From the NCBI GenBank assembly GCA_037576215.1, contig JBANDB010000003.1, positions 372,001-436,000 on the forward strand: a DNA stretch of 64,000 bases, read 5' to 3'. The notes below the pieces were generated by a model that did not search any database, had not been told where the DNA came from, and was given only the letters and a program-made list of their open reading frames with translations. The DNA comes from Armillaria gallica (Eukaryota; Basidiomycota; Agaricomycetes; Agaricales; Physalacriaceae). The position numbers and the translations under genes were made by a program. Shown here piece after piece: positions 34,489-45,472 of the stretch. How positions within the stretch are numbered: the stretch's first letter is position 1; each line of letters begins with the position of its first letter.

Positions 34489-34818
34489 TCAGTTAGGAAC
34501 ACAAATGAGCACGCCATCACTGTCGTTTTGGCAGGCTGGGAAATCATGAGCTTCACTGCAAGAATATACGTGTTGTAGACCTTCACTTACTGCCTTGGGC
34601 TGTACCTTCAGATGTACTGTAGGCGCAAGAGTGCCCGACACCGTAGTTGTTCGAACCGTTGCAAGCATCGACTGTGACAGCACTATGGTAAGCGAAGATT
34701 GCCTTACTCACGAAGGAGTACGATGCATACCAGGGTTAGGTGCGAGAGCGTTGGCATGTCCTGCGAAGAGGAGCACGGCTGCCAATGCCATAGCGGTCAC
34801 TTTGATATGGAAAATCAT
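34489..34818 (-). CDS. Candidate small secreted cysteine-rich protein
   Basis: ATG 34818 starts a typical signal peptide (MIFHIKVTAMALAAVLLFAG, then HANA). An exon follows reading AVTVDACNGSNNYGVGHSCA, then a last exon reading CSEAHDFPACQNDSDGVLIC and VPN with TGA at 34489-34491. Four Cys lie in the mature part. Two short introns are implied (gtatgc...ccatag, about 34687-34735, and gtaagt...tgcag, about 34553-34587), but the phases do not close cleanly with the obvious sites, so the exact protein is unsure; it would be about 80-90 residues. Small secreted Cys-rich proteins are common in Agaricomycetes and include effectors. No specific family assigned. Confidence 0.45.
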
Positions 34819-36200
34819 CTTTGGGCAGGAGTGGATAATTTAGATGGTGATGCAAGTGGTTGTTTGCAAATGTGCGAGTATGGGTTGTTGGATATCATGA
34901 CCAGAATTGACTGGCTTTTATACGCAAGGTATGTAACCTGTGCTCTGAGCTCTTGCTGAGTTCTCTACAAGTTCTACAAGTCCAAAAATACGAAGGTGGA
35001 GCGGCTGTCGGATGAATGTTTCATGGGTAACAAACCTGTCCAGAAATACCTTCTCAATTCCCTAACTCAATAGCGAACTATAATTAGTCTCAACACCAGA
35101 ATTTGATGGTGGAGCGTTCAGTACAACTATCAGAGTACGCGGGCGGTACATTGATTGAGAACATCGAAATAAACTATGTATGTTAAACCATCACGAAGTT
35201 TCAAGACCAGAATCACCCTCAGATACCTTGTTTCAGGAATTACGGGAGGATGGCAGCTGGCACTTGTGCAGAAACCCTGTCGTGGCAATCAACTCTGCTT
35301 AAGCCTCGCATGGATCTAGAAATATCTAAACTCAAGTCCGTTGGTAAGCGATCGATTCTGTTGCATCTCATCACCTCTTCATCAGAACTACGAGTAGCTA
35401 TTTATTACGAAGAATTAAGACCACGAACGATGAAGGCCCTCGCCTGTTTGCGAGGGTTCCCTGCTAAAATCCGGGTGAGTGGCTGGAGAATTACCGCTGA
35501 TCTCAACATTTGTTGCAGTTAAATTCTGAAACCATACCATGATATTTCAATGCATTCATTTCTATGCAATGTCACTATTTGCTTGCAGTGTCGCAACAGC
35601 ATAGGAAAATAATTACTTACCATTTGGGCTTCAAATGGGATGACTCCTTCTGCCGCCGATTTATCCGAGTAAATATAAATTAATATCCGTAAATATAAAT
35701 ATATCTAGCTCCACGCATTGCTATAACTACGACGACTTCAAACCTATTTTGTTGTTGTCGAAAGTCCAATCAGATATGGTATTCACGAGCCTCATCGCGA
35801 CCCATATGATGAAGGATGCCCATTTGATCATGCCCCGCGGGCTACGGTTCGCCTTGAAACATTCCAAGGAATGTATTTCTTCTGCATGAGAACTCCACGT
35901 ATTAAACTCCCGAACAATGTACAAACCCAATAATAGCGAGTCTGTAAATATAGCATTACTGTATAATTTCGATCGGTTCCTCGGTCACAGGTCACAGACC
36001 CCGATTGAAATTTCATTTATGAAACCTTTACGCAACTCATGTTTTCTCCGTGGACGTTTCGTCAAACGTGTCATCAGCGTGCTTTTCCTTTTCAACAGAC
36101 ATATTGATAGATTCGATTGGAATTGAATGAAAGTTTCCGGTAATATCTGATAATGTATACAAAGTGGAACAACAACAGTGACAACGACGAAATAAGCATC
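34819..36200. other. Intergenic stretch
   Basis: About 1.4 kb with no gene or RNA recognised; short frames only. Confidence 0.4.
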
Positions 36201-37472
36201 TCACTCCGAAAGTGGGCTAACACGAATAACAACTTTCCCTACATGCTTCTGGCTGTCCAAATACGCATACGCATCCACCGCCTCTTCAAATGAAAACACC
36301 TTGTCAATAACCGGACGCGTCGAGTCCGGGCGAGCATGAAGGAGTCGGATCATTGATTCGAATCTATACACAAGCGTCGTTCAGCACGGATAAAAAAAGA
36401 ACGAAGGCCCAAACTTACTGCGCGACAGAGCCGATCTGAATTCCGCGGAGGATGATAGCTTTCCCGATACATGGCCCGACGACGCTCGTCGCCGTAGTCG
36501 CACTCTGCGACACAGCTCCTATGATATGGATGTATCCTGCATAGCGCACAGCTGCCAACGATTTCTCAAACGTTCCCGGTCCACCAACCTGAGCATTGAA
36601 AAATGTGTCAATACACAGAGTAGTATAAGTCGGAAGAAATTTCACCTCTAGAATATGATCGACGCCCCTTCCCTCGGTGATCTTCAGCACTTGCTTGTCC
36701 CAGTCGGGCGTCGTGTTATAGTTGATGGTATGGGTGGCCCCGAGTTTCTTTGCGATTTCCAACTTGGCGTCAGAAGAGGATGTTGCTATAACAGTGGCAC
36801 CGGAGGCGACGGCAAACTGCAGACCAAAGCTGAAAAAGTTTAGAATAATAACGCTCAGTGCATGGGAGAGACGTACATGGAGACACCGCCGGTTCCAAGG
36901 ACAAGCACAGTATCACCTGCCTTACAGGCTTGGGGCCCATGAGTGCGTTGTACGCCGTTAGAGCAGCACAAGGCAGAGTCGACGCCTCTTCGTAGGACAA
37001 ATGCTCTGGAATTCTGACCAGAGACTGATACACCGTATAAGTCCGACGAACCAAACAAAAACATGATGCTCACATGGTCTGGAAAATCCCTGTACTCGGT
37101 CAACACTCCCTGCTGTCCTTTACCAAGGGCTGTTTTGATGATCTCAGCATTGACATCTCCGTCCAAATGGTCAGTCGAAAAATTGGCGCAGACCCGATCC
37201 CCAACCGTCCAGCGGGTCACGTCAGAACCAACGGAGACAACCTCACCAGCCATGTCGGAGCATGGGACAAGGTTCTCTGATATACCATCTCGAGAATACC
37301 TGTTCTCGGCGACCATCAAGTCGCGATACTGGAGCGATACAGCGTGGATTTTGACGAGGACGAAGGTAGACTTGAGTGCCGGAAGGGGTGTAGTCTGCAA
37401 TGTGAGATTGTTGTAGGACCCAAACGCGGGAAAGTGATACGAGCGAGTAGTGGTGGGTAGCTGGGCAGCCAT
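36201..37472 (-). pseudogene. Medium-chain dehydrogenase/reductase, copy 4, one-base deletion
   Basis: Homologous to copy 3 from MAAQLPTTTRSYHFP (37472) to VIRVSPLSE (TGA 36201-36203), with all introns in place. At about 36925 the coding strand reads CCTGTAAGGCAGG where copy 3 has CCAGTCAAGGCAGG, a one-base loss that shifts the frame just before [11 protein letters not shown]. The GroES-like half and the Rossmann half are therefore in different frames. This is either a fresh pseudogene or a base-calling error, since the rest looks well kept. Confidence 0.8.
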
Positions 37473-38449
37473 TGAGAGGATTGGTAACAAGGTCGATGAG
37501 TAATCCATCCAATGTTATATAGTGGTCCTGAAATGATAACATCATGGCGAATGTGAGAAAGCGAAGCTGAAGATAGAAAGCTCATGGGAGAAAAAAAAAA
37601 GAAAGTCAGCCATGTGTATAAGCAAGACGGCATCAGTGAATTGAACAAAAATATATATGGCCGTATAAGCCCGTGGCAAGGCTCGAAATGCATGGCAACG
37701 TCTTGTTAGATTATGGATTGCTATTTTTAGAAGTTCGAGCTTGCACGAATCTTCTGGCTCGTTCTTGTTGATATAATCTTGCAGGTATGGAAGCATACGA
37801 GGGATCAGAGCACGAATACGGAATTGACGGAGTACATGAGCGACGGAGTACGTAGTCAATCGAGTAAAGAAGAGAAAAGTGTACCTACGAAAATTTACCG
37901 ATACGTACACGTGACTGATTACCATAAACACGCGAGCCACGAGCTCGATATCCAACAGTTCTCCCCGTATTCCCCGAGACGCTTACTCATTTTCTTAGTG
38001 ATACATTACTCATTTATTCTAGTACATTCTTCGTAGTATAGTAGTATAAAAGCCATGTAAGTAGTAGGGCATCACTAGCACAATTGCTGTGAACATGTTA
38101 CATTAGTTCTTTTTTCGCTCACCTGTGAACTGCAAGTTCTAACACGTCTGAAACAGTTGTACTAGCATTATACGCCCATATGTAGCACGGAAAAATGATA
38201 ATTCTACATGTACACTTGTGAATATTTCTGATACCGATATTGAATATCAGGTGTCAAAAGGTATTGGTACAATAGCTTGATGTCATATGCAAGTATAACT
38301 TTAACATGAACACCATTTTAAAGCAGGCTTGTAGCAGTTAGTATTTTTAGGTTGCTGGGGTGTATATCTTCTCATACTTCCTCTTAGAGACTTGGAGAGA
38401 CTTGAAATAGTAAATATCCAAGTCCTATGAATATAGGATATTTCGGTCA
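37473..38449. other. Intergenic stretch
   Basis: AT-rich transition into the repeat domain. No gene recognised. Confidence 0.4.
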
Positions 38450-41400
38450 TTATACTGTCCTGAGCGACTCGTGGGAAAGTTCTATTGGTGGAATCAGTTG
38501 ATGGCGGCTTTTGCCGGCTCCCCGTCCTTGTCCGGTATCATTTCCGGTTGTTGCCCATTGTCCTTGCAGCCATGGCATCATTTCTATTTCTGCCTGTTCC
38601 TGCTAGTTGATGAATCTCTTGCCACTGTTCTCGTCCCCTCACTGTCACGTTCTACAGCTTAGAGTCCTGTCCCTTCTGACTTTCCTTTTGTGACAAACCA
38701 ATTCTTCTGTTCCTAACCATCACCATCACAGCTTCAAGCTTGCCAGCAGTTGTGATAAGTGCGGAACCCTCTCATGGTCAAACAGTTTAGGTTCACTCTC
38801 AGGAATGTGATATGTCTGCCAGCATGCCAATGAAAGAGGTGAACCTGATTGTATTCTCTTTGTTGAATTATGCCAGCCAACACTTGACCTAGCTTAAGAT
38901 TTTTGGCATTGTCCTCTTTCTTTTCTTCAAGCTGCTAAATACCAAACTTTTTGTTGGTGATGAGTACCATGATGTCAATATGTTCTAAGGCTGACATTGT
39001 TCAAATCTGAGTTGAAGACATGAGGATTGTGAGCTGTGAGCTGTGAGCACCTGGGCAATTGCAGATGAGCTCTTAACATTTATTTACCTTAGCTCAAACT
39101 GCTGATTCTTTTAGGCCAGTCTATATGAAGCCTCACTAGATCAGTTGTTATGGCTGTGATATGCATATGATCAAGATGGGAGTGCCCTCGAATGTAAAAT
39201 GAATATAGCATGGCTGTCAATGGGAGGTGGTGATGGTGAGGTGAATTGAGTGCCTTTTTTTCAATTCTTATCTTGACTAAAAATCGGCAAAGATTTTGGT
39301 CACTATGTATGTGGGCACATACCCCAGTGGTAACCAGTCACTACTACAAGGACCAGAGAGACATACATGTGGAACCATTGATTTCTTACTAAATTAATGA
39401 CAAGTGTCACTCCGTATAGAAGGATCATCTAGTCTGCATGTACTAGGTGTGTACCATTCTCAAGATTGTTGAGCCAGGTACTGATGGAAGACAGCAGTTG
39501 CAAAATGAAATATATCCTTGCTCTTTTGATAAATGGTAAGTGTTTGTTGTTATTTGTATGAACTATTGCTAACAATATGGATCAAACTAGGCATTTGAAT
39601 GTGAGATTTTGAAAACTCAGACTGGGGATGTCGATGAATGATAGCAAAGGGACATGTGTGTGGGGAGAAGAGTTGACTGCACAAGGGAGGCAGTGAGGAA
39701 AGGAAGGGATGGAGATAAACAAAGACATTCAAACATGAAGCAGGTGCTGCAGCCTCAATGCAAATGGGCAATACTACTCCAACACTCCACCATTGACTTG
39801 CTTTCCATGAACTCATTCCTTATTACGAGTCCGAGTTTACGAGGATTCGTTCTTTTATGCTGAATTTTGAACCTGGACCCTGCATTTTAAGTTTTACCTT
39901 AGAATTTAACAGCGACAAACATATGCCCTTTTATAGACAGCTATCTTTCAGAATGTTAATAGTGATAAATAAACTAAAAGACAACTGTTTTTGTCAAGCT
40001 TATTGTATGGAAAATGCATCAAAGAGTATATCCCATTAATTTTTGGGCTTCAGAATGGGAGACTAGAGTAAAAGATGCATATCGAGTATCCATTCCGCTT
40101 GCCATGGCCCAATCAACCAAGCAGCAATCGAGTAGCTGTGCCCCTTCTTTCGTGGGTTTTACCACCACCTCGAAGACGACGACATCCCATCTGCTCTCTC
40201 AACAGCCTTCTCACAGGTGTAAAATGGTATGTACTTACTTTTTTCGATGCTGAATACTCTTTTAGATACCTTTTACACATCTGATGGCCTCAAGAGTCCT
40301 GGATAGCAATCTTCCACCCCCAACCCCCACGCGTAAGCCCTCCAATGAGGCAGCACCATGCGTAGCCCCATATACTGGACGAGACGGTCACTGCCACTAA
40401 CGATGACAACATTAGCTAACAAAAATGCCCACCAATCGGTCAAATAAGCCCCTGGTCCTCATTCCGACTGACCAAGCCTACCCCACTTCAACATCAAGGA
40501 CAATCGGTGTTGAGCACAGAATTCCTACACCTCAATGACCTGGAATGTACCTGGGGATTTCATATCAGCCACCATCTGGGAGTAGGAGGGCAGAATTCCC
40601 ACAAGTGAATGATGACCAGGACGATGAATGCATCAACGACAGCGACGATGGCCAGGGGCAGGGCTCATCATTCTCTATTGCTGGGCCATGCTACGATATA
40701 GGGCAAGGCATGCAGGGGCAGGAGAAGCTGCTGGAGGGCTGGAGAAAGGCTAGAGGGTGCGAGTGGGAGGACAGGGGTAACATTGGGACGCCGACAGCCC
40801 ATAACGATGACGGCGAGCACACACTTCAAGACATCAGTTGACAACTTGGGGGCTCATCGAATGCACCCAAACTCTGGCTATCCAACCCCCATGACCCCCA
40901 CCGCCACCCACCCCAACCCTCCAACATCAGGCTGCCCCGCATGACCCAGCTTGCTGGCGCACCCCAAATTCGTGCATCTCCATTATTTGAGTGGGAGATC
41001 ACGAATATGTGGTTGGTTTTCCTTCCTGACGATGTGCTTGTCGTGCGCCTGCTCACCATCTCGACGCCCAAACTTTTTGCCCTGTCACTTCCACCAGTGT
41101 TGCTGCCTTCGCAACGACCCCATCAGCCCCGTTATCGACCACTTAGAGTCTAACACTGAAGACCGTTTCCCTGTCTAACCGTCTAATGATCGCCGACCCC
41201 GACCCCCGGCTTGTTTTGTATCGCCCAACCCCAATTCCCCTGCCGCCCTGCAACCTTGCCACTTGTTGAGTACACTCACTACATCATTGACTACACCATG
41301 CCTGATGTCTCATGTCACGTCAATGCCCTGCCCCACATCGTACAATGGGGGGTTTTTTTTGTGATATTCCTTACATTCTCAGGTAGTTATATAACATATA

Positions 41401-42484
41401 ACTTCTACCTGCTGTATGGCGTCTTAGTGTAATTGTTATATCATTCCATTTGTGCGGTATTACATGTTGAGCTTTTGATTCAAATTTTGTTTGTTGCAAT
41501 TGTTTTATTCCTCATATCGAGGTCAAGTATACAAAGGTATTCTGATGGCATATCATATTGTTTGCCTCTCGACCTTACAAATACAGGTGTCCAGTCTCTT
41601 GTCAGACGTTGATGCCACGAAACGCACTCCGCTCAAGTTCTTATTCCCATTCCACCACCATCTGGACTTTCCGTCTCCCATTCCTCCCTTCCTCTCTCTA
41701 TATCATCCATCGCCTTTTCACTTTCTATAATTCCTCCACCTCCCTTTCTCCTACATGTTTTGACAGCCCTCAAGATTTCTTTTACAAGGTGCGAGCATTG
41801 ATACCCAAATCAGGATCATTGACATATGTCTCACCACCACCAAGTAGATCCTTTCTTCAATTACTCGCTTGTTCTGTACTTACTACGTACATTTTAGTAT
41901 GATATCGAAGCCACATGACTATGGTACACATTCTAACCAGTATCTTTTATGGTTGACTTTTCTCTTCAAGCAGACACATTTTTATTGTGTCTGGAACTTC
42001 AAGATTTTGTGCCAGACACTCACAGGCAAGGTAACTCTCTGTGGCATTGAACGATGCATCTCACGGTACAGGATTGCCCCATGACGATATATTGCTGTAT
42101 GGTGAGCAGGCATCAGGTAGGCTCCTATCTATCTTTCCTTGTTTGCTTTGTCTCACTTTTAATGGCTTCAGGATTGCGGGCTCCAAGCCTTACAGAGTCA
42201 AGTCGATGCTCACAAGATATACCACCGTAAGTCTCCAATTCCAAGCATTGTGGAGCCAATGGCAGCTTTGGTGAGTGCTATTTCATGTTCATGAATGATA
42301 TACTCATTGTTTCTGACAGGAATTTTCAATTTTGGCCCGAGACGCCATATCAAGAGCATGACGCAACGTAAGTTAAAATTCAAGCAAATTTCACCCTGTA
42401 TTTACTGACATTTCACCAGATAAGAGTGAAAGGTGTGTCTTGCTGAGACTGGTACTGACCAGAGACCCAGATGATGTACTGATG
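38450..42484. repeat. Old repeat domain left of the retrotransposon
   Basis: No intact gene. The segment starting TCATTATACTGTCCTGAGCG at about 38450 recurs at about 53705 with the shared core TTCTATTGGTGGAATCA(G/A)TTGATGGC(G/A)GC. Much of 38.7-40.2 kb is poor in CpG and rich in TpG/CpA, as expected of anciently methylated or mutated repeats; 40.3-41.2 kb is less depleted. It is probably part of a large decayed element that the chromovirus split, with its other half at 51439 onwards. Element type not identified. Confidence 0.55.
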
Positions 42485-42969
42485 TGTTACGATTTATTCA
42501 TTTTCTAGCATCTTATCTTATCCTTGGAACGATAAGATAAGATGCTTACTCACCCTTGGACTTTAGACCCGCGACTCCCGGAGAGTCTTCATAAATCTTC
42601 ACATCACTATCACGTCACACTTGGTCGATGTGTACTCAAACCAAGGGAATCTCGACATCGGGTGACCCGACACATAGCGACACGTAGGATTTCTCGGCTA
42701 CCGTGTATTTGGCTTATTCACTTTCTAACATGGTAGCCACATCTTCAGACCATTTACAGACCCTCACTTTAGTATATAAGTAGCTTACTCAAAGCCTGTA
42801 TTTCCCTAGCTTTGAGCTAAAGTTTATTCATACCGACACATCCCTCTATCCAATTGCTAAAAGCTCCTAAAGTGAGTCTTGGGCATCAATCATCACAAGG
42901 GCTAGACGGTGACTGTATGAACGCGATACAGCTGATCTATTCACCTTTGATTGAAGTTCGGGTCTTACA
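42485..42969 (+). repeat. 5' long terminal repeat
   Basis: 485 bases, TG...CA ends. Contains a 16-bp perfect hairpin (42507-42522 with 42531-42546, 8-base loop) in U3, a TATA-like box at 42773-42780, and the predicted R start at about 42807. Confidence 0.95.
42773..42780 (+). promoter_or_regulatory. LTR TATA box
   Basis: TATATAAG, 34 bases before TAGCTTTGAGCTAA (42807), the sequence complementary to the primer-binding site. The spacing fits a TATA-directed start at about 42805-42808. The 3' LTR has the same at 51237-51244. Confidence 0.7.
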
Positions 42970-42970
42970 A

Positions 42971-42984
42971 TTAGCTCAAAGCTA
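42971..42984 (+). other. Self-priming primer-binding site
   Basis: TTAGCTCAAAGCTA, beginning two bases after the 5' LTR, is the exact reverse complement of TAGCTTTGAGCTAA at 42807-42820 in the LTR, at the predicted 5' end of the transcript. This is the arrangement of self-primed elements such as Tf1, where the mRNA's own 5' end folds back to prime reverse transcription. Confidence 0.8.
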
Positions 42985-43014
42985 ACCCACTATCTTTTAC
43001 TAGAACACTGCTTC

Positions 43015-44016
43015 ATGGAGAACGATGACGCTCGGATTATAGCAATTGCACTAGGAATACCAAGCGCCACTCTCGTCTCCATTGCCCTCATTCTTGCAGT
43101 CAGGTTCCGCTATAGGACAAGACAACTACAGCTCCAACGACAAGAAGAGGCGCACCATACCACCCCCTCAGTCATCACTAATAATTCCAATGGCATCCCG
43201 CTCGAGCAGCAGCCACCCCGACTCTTCGCACCCATACCGCGCCGACCGATCCCAATCCACGACTTCCCTGGACAGCGAGTCAACGAGGAGGAGGTCAACG
43301 TTTCTGAGTCGACTTCTACCGCGATCCCGGAGGGAGGCTCTACTACCCCTCCCGGAAGGAGTCCAGCAGAGGTCGACATCACCTCCGAGCATCCCGCTTC
43401 CTACTATGCCTCGCTTGTCCCTCGAACTCCCTCACCCAGCACGCTCCCCCAACCCAATCGAGGAAGGAGACTCAACGTGGGCCGCGACACTCGACCCATC
43501 ACGACCACCGATACTCCAACACCCGCAGCCGGTGTCACTACCAGCGAGTTCTGGGATAATCTCAACATCCCCTACAGCGCCTACTTCCCCGCTCAGGCCC
43601 TCGAGCAGGCATTCGAGCCTGTACTGATCAGAGAACCCATCGCCGGCCCCTCGACCCTCCAGGTCCCAGAGCGCCCCCCCAGATCCCCGCGAAGATCTGC
43701 AAACCGCCCTCCTCGAGCAGGTACTTGGGAACGTCTCGCCCGGCGACTCCAACAGCGACAACGGATCATTGAAATCCACGAGGAGTCAAGCGAAATCTCC
43801 TTTACAGTCCAGCCACCCCGCCCCCCTACTCCCTTCCCTGACACACCACTCCGATCCATCAAGAATATCGACAGGGACGCCGCTAGATATACAGTCGACG
43901 AGCAAGGGGAAACGATCAAGCTCTGGAGCACCGAGCAGGAACAGCTCAACGAGGTCTCTGGGCCATCTCCCGAACCCTGTTCGTTCTCCGAGCCGACCCC
44001 CGAGCTGTTGATCTAG
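43015..44016 (+). CDS. Upstream accessory ORF with transmembrane segment (333 aa)
   Basis: ATG 43015 opens 333 codons between the PBS and gag. The first 30 residues contain one strongly hydrophobic segment (IAIALGIPSATLVSIALILA) followed by Arg-rich sequence, so a single-pass membrane protein or signal anchor is predicted. The rest is Pro/Ser/Arg-rich and disordered-looking. It ends 20 bases before the gag ATG, in another frame. Gag and pol have no such domain, and I do not recognise it from known chromoviruses. It could be an extra gag-like product, an accessory protein or a host-derived piece. Confidence 0.6.
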   Translation: MENDDARIIAIALGIPSATLVSIALILAVRFRYRTRQLQLQRQEEAHHTTPSVITNNSNGIPLEQQPPRLFAPIPRRPIPIHDFPGQRVNEEEVNVSESTSTAIPEGGSTTPPGRSPAEVDITSEHPASYYASLVPRTPSPSTLPQPNRGRRLNVGRDTRPITTTDTPTPAAGVTTSEFWDNLNIPYSAYFPAQALEQAFEPVLIREPIAGPSTLQVPERPPRSPRRSANRPPRAGTWERLARRLQQRQRIIEIHEESSEISFTVQPPRPPTPFPDTPLRSIKNIDRDAARYTVDEQGETIKLWSTEQEQLNEVSGPSPEPCSFSEPTPELLI

Positions 44017-44035
44017 GGCGACAACCCCGATACGA

Positions 44036-45472
44036 ATGATGCTAGCCGACGCCATCCACTTTTACGATGAAACGAATGATGACCCCACAGTCTCTACTCC
44101 CGCTATATTAAGGCAGGCAACATTCCTAAACCTTTATAATTATTTCGCCTATGAGTTACCATTTTCCTTGGCTTGGGGAGGAACCCAAGCCGGGAACGAT
44201 TATTTTATGAAGAAAAACAGAAATCTTCCAGCAGATGACATTCTACAGTATGAAGCAGAGCGGAACGCTTGCTTCCTGTGGAATAGCCTACACCCGGACA
44301 ACGAAATCGAGGAATTCCCTCCTTACGAAGAAGCCGCTCCAGAGATCGAGATCCAGGAACCATTACCAGATGAGCCCCCTGTAGCGCCACCCCGAGTCAC
44401 TAATACATTTTCCTACGCTACCAGACAGGCGGCACCAGGAACGTACCTACCCGGGTACCTACCTTTTTCTGGTGGCGGTCATGGAGCCGGCGGACAACTA
44501 GCACAGCCACCTCCCACCCCCGCAGTATGGGTAATGTTACCACGATTCCTGGCACCACCTGCGATGCCAGACCCGCCTATACCTTGGGAACTGCAAGCTG
44601 GAGCAGTAGCCCCCTACGACGACTTCAAGCCGAAAATCTTGAAAGAAGTCGATGACTTCTTAGGGGACTCAGACGACATCGCTCGCTTCTTCCTAAAATG
44701 TGAGCTACACTTTGAGGTCTTTAACCGACACTTCCACCAACACCCGCATAAGGTTGTCTTCTGCGTCTCTCGACTCGCAGGAGACGCTGGGCGGTGGTGG
44801 CAGTTGTGTGCTAAAGTCATAGGAAAGACAGCGGATGGCGAACAGCAGTACCCAACCTACGACGAGTTCCAGTCGGAGCTCAACAAAAGATTCTGGAAGG
44901 ATGCTGACTCGCAGCTAAGGTATGCGCAGTGGGAAAGGCTAAAGCAGTCGGAGCACAAGGACGGCGACAAGTTCTTCCAACTTTTCAAGGAACTAGCCTA
45001 CCATGCCGGAGTACGAAATAACGACCAGATCATGCTTCAGCAGATCAAAAAGGCCGCCCGTCAGTCGAGCAAGAACACCATCTACTCATCAGATGGGGAC
45101 GTACCGATTGACTACCCAGCATGGAAAGCTCGCCTACTCCGAATCGATCTCAATTGGCGCCTCAAGCAGGTGGAAGGAACGATAGGGCCAACAACCCGAC
45201 CACAGAAGATGACCACGCCTGTACAGGGTGGTCAGACTAGAGCCCCTGTGCCGACAACGAGTATGGCGACAGGGACAACATATGGAGGACGCGGACAGCC
45301 GATGAACATTGACGCATTTGTATGCTTTGGATGTGGCAAACCAGGCCACATCAAATGCAACTGTCCCACCGTGCCCAAAACCCGAGCAGAGTCTTTGCGA
45401 CGTGCAAACACCTACTGGGACCGGAAGGAAAGCCTCTCAGTGATTGATGAGGTAAAAGAGAGTGCCGACTAG
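44036..45472 (+). CDS. gag: Gag (capsid/nucleocapsid) polyprotein
   Basis: 478 codons. The central part (RFFLKCELHFEVFNRHF ... AGRWW ... FQSELNKRFW) is the retrotransposon Gag/capsid region that packages element RNA in cytoplasmic virus-like particles. A C-terminal zinc knuckle, CFGCGKPGHIKCNC at about 45331-45364, binds RNA; its His-Lys-(Arg)-Asp part reads IKCNC, where Cys (TGC 45356-45358) stands in a place usually held by Arg. The first 180 residues are acidic and Pro-rich. Ends TAG 45470-45472; pol overlaps by 19 bases in the -1 frame. Confidence 0.85.
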   Translation: MMLADAIHFYDETNDDPTVSTPAILRQATFLNLYNYFAYELPFSLAWGGTQAGNDYFMKKNRNLPADDILQYEAERNACFLWNSLHPDNEIEEFPPYEEAAPEIEIQEPLPDEPPVAPPRVTNTFSYATRQAAPGTYLPGYLPFSGGGHGAGGQLAQPPPTPAVWVMLPRFLAPPAMPDPPIPWELQAGAVAPYDDFKPKILKEVDDFLGDSDDIARFFLKCELHFEVFNRHFHQHPHKVVFCVSRLAGDAGRWWQLCAKVIGKTADGEQQYPTYDEFQSELNKRFWKDADSQLRYAQWERLKQSEHKDGDKFFQLFKELAYHAGVRNNDQIMLQQIKKAARQSSKNTIYSSDGDVPIDYPAWKARLLRIDLNWRLKQVEGTIGPTTRPQKMTTPVQGGQTRAPVPTTSMATGTTYGGRGQPMNIDAFVCFGCGKPGHIKCNCPTVPKTRAESLRRANTYWDRKESLSVIDEVKESAD

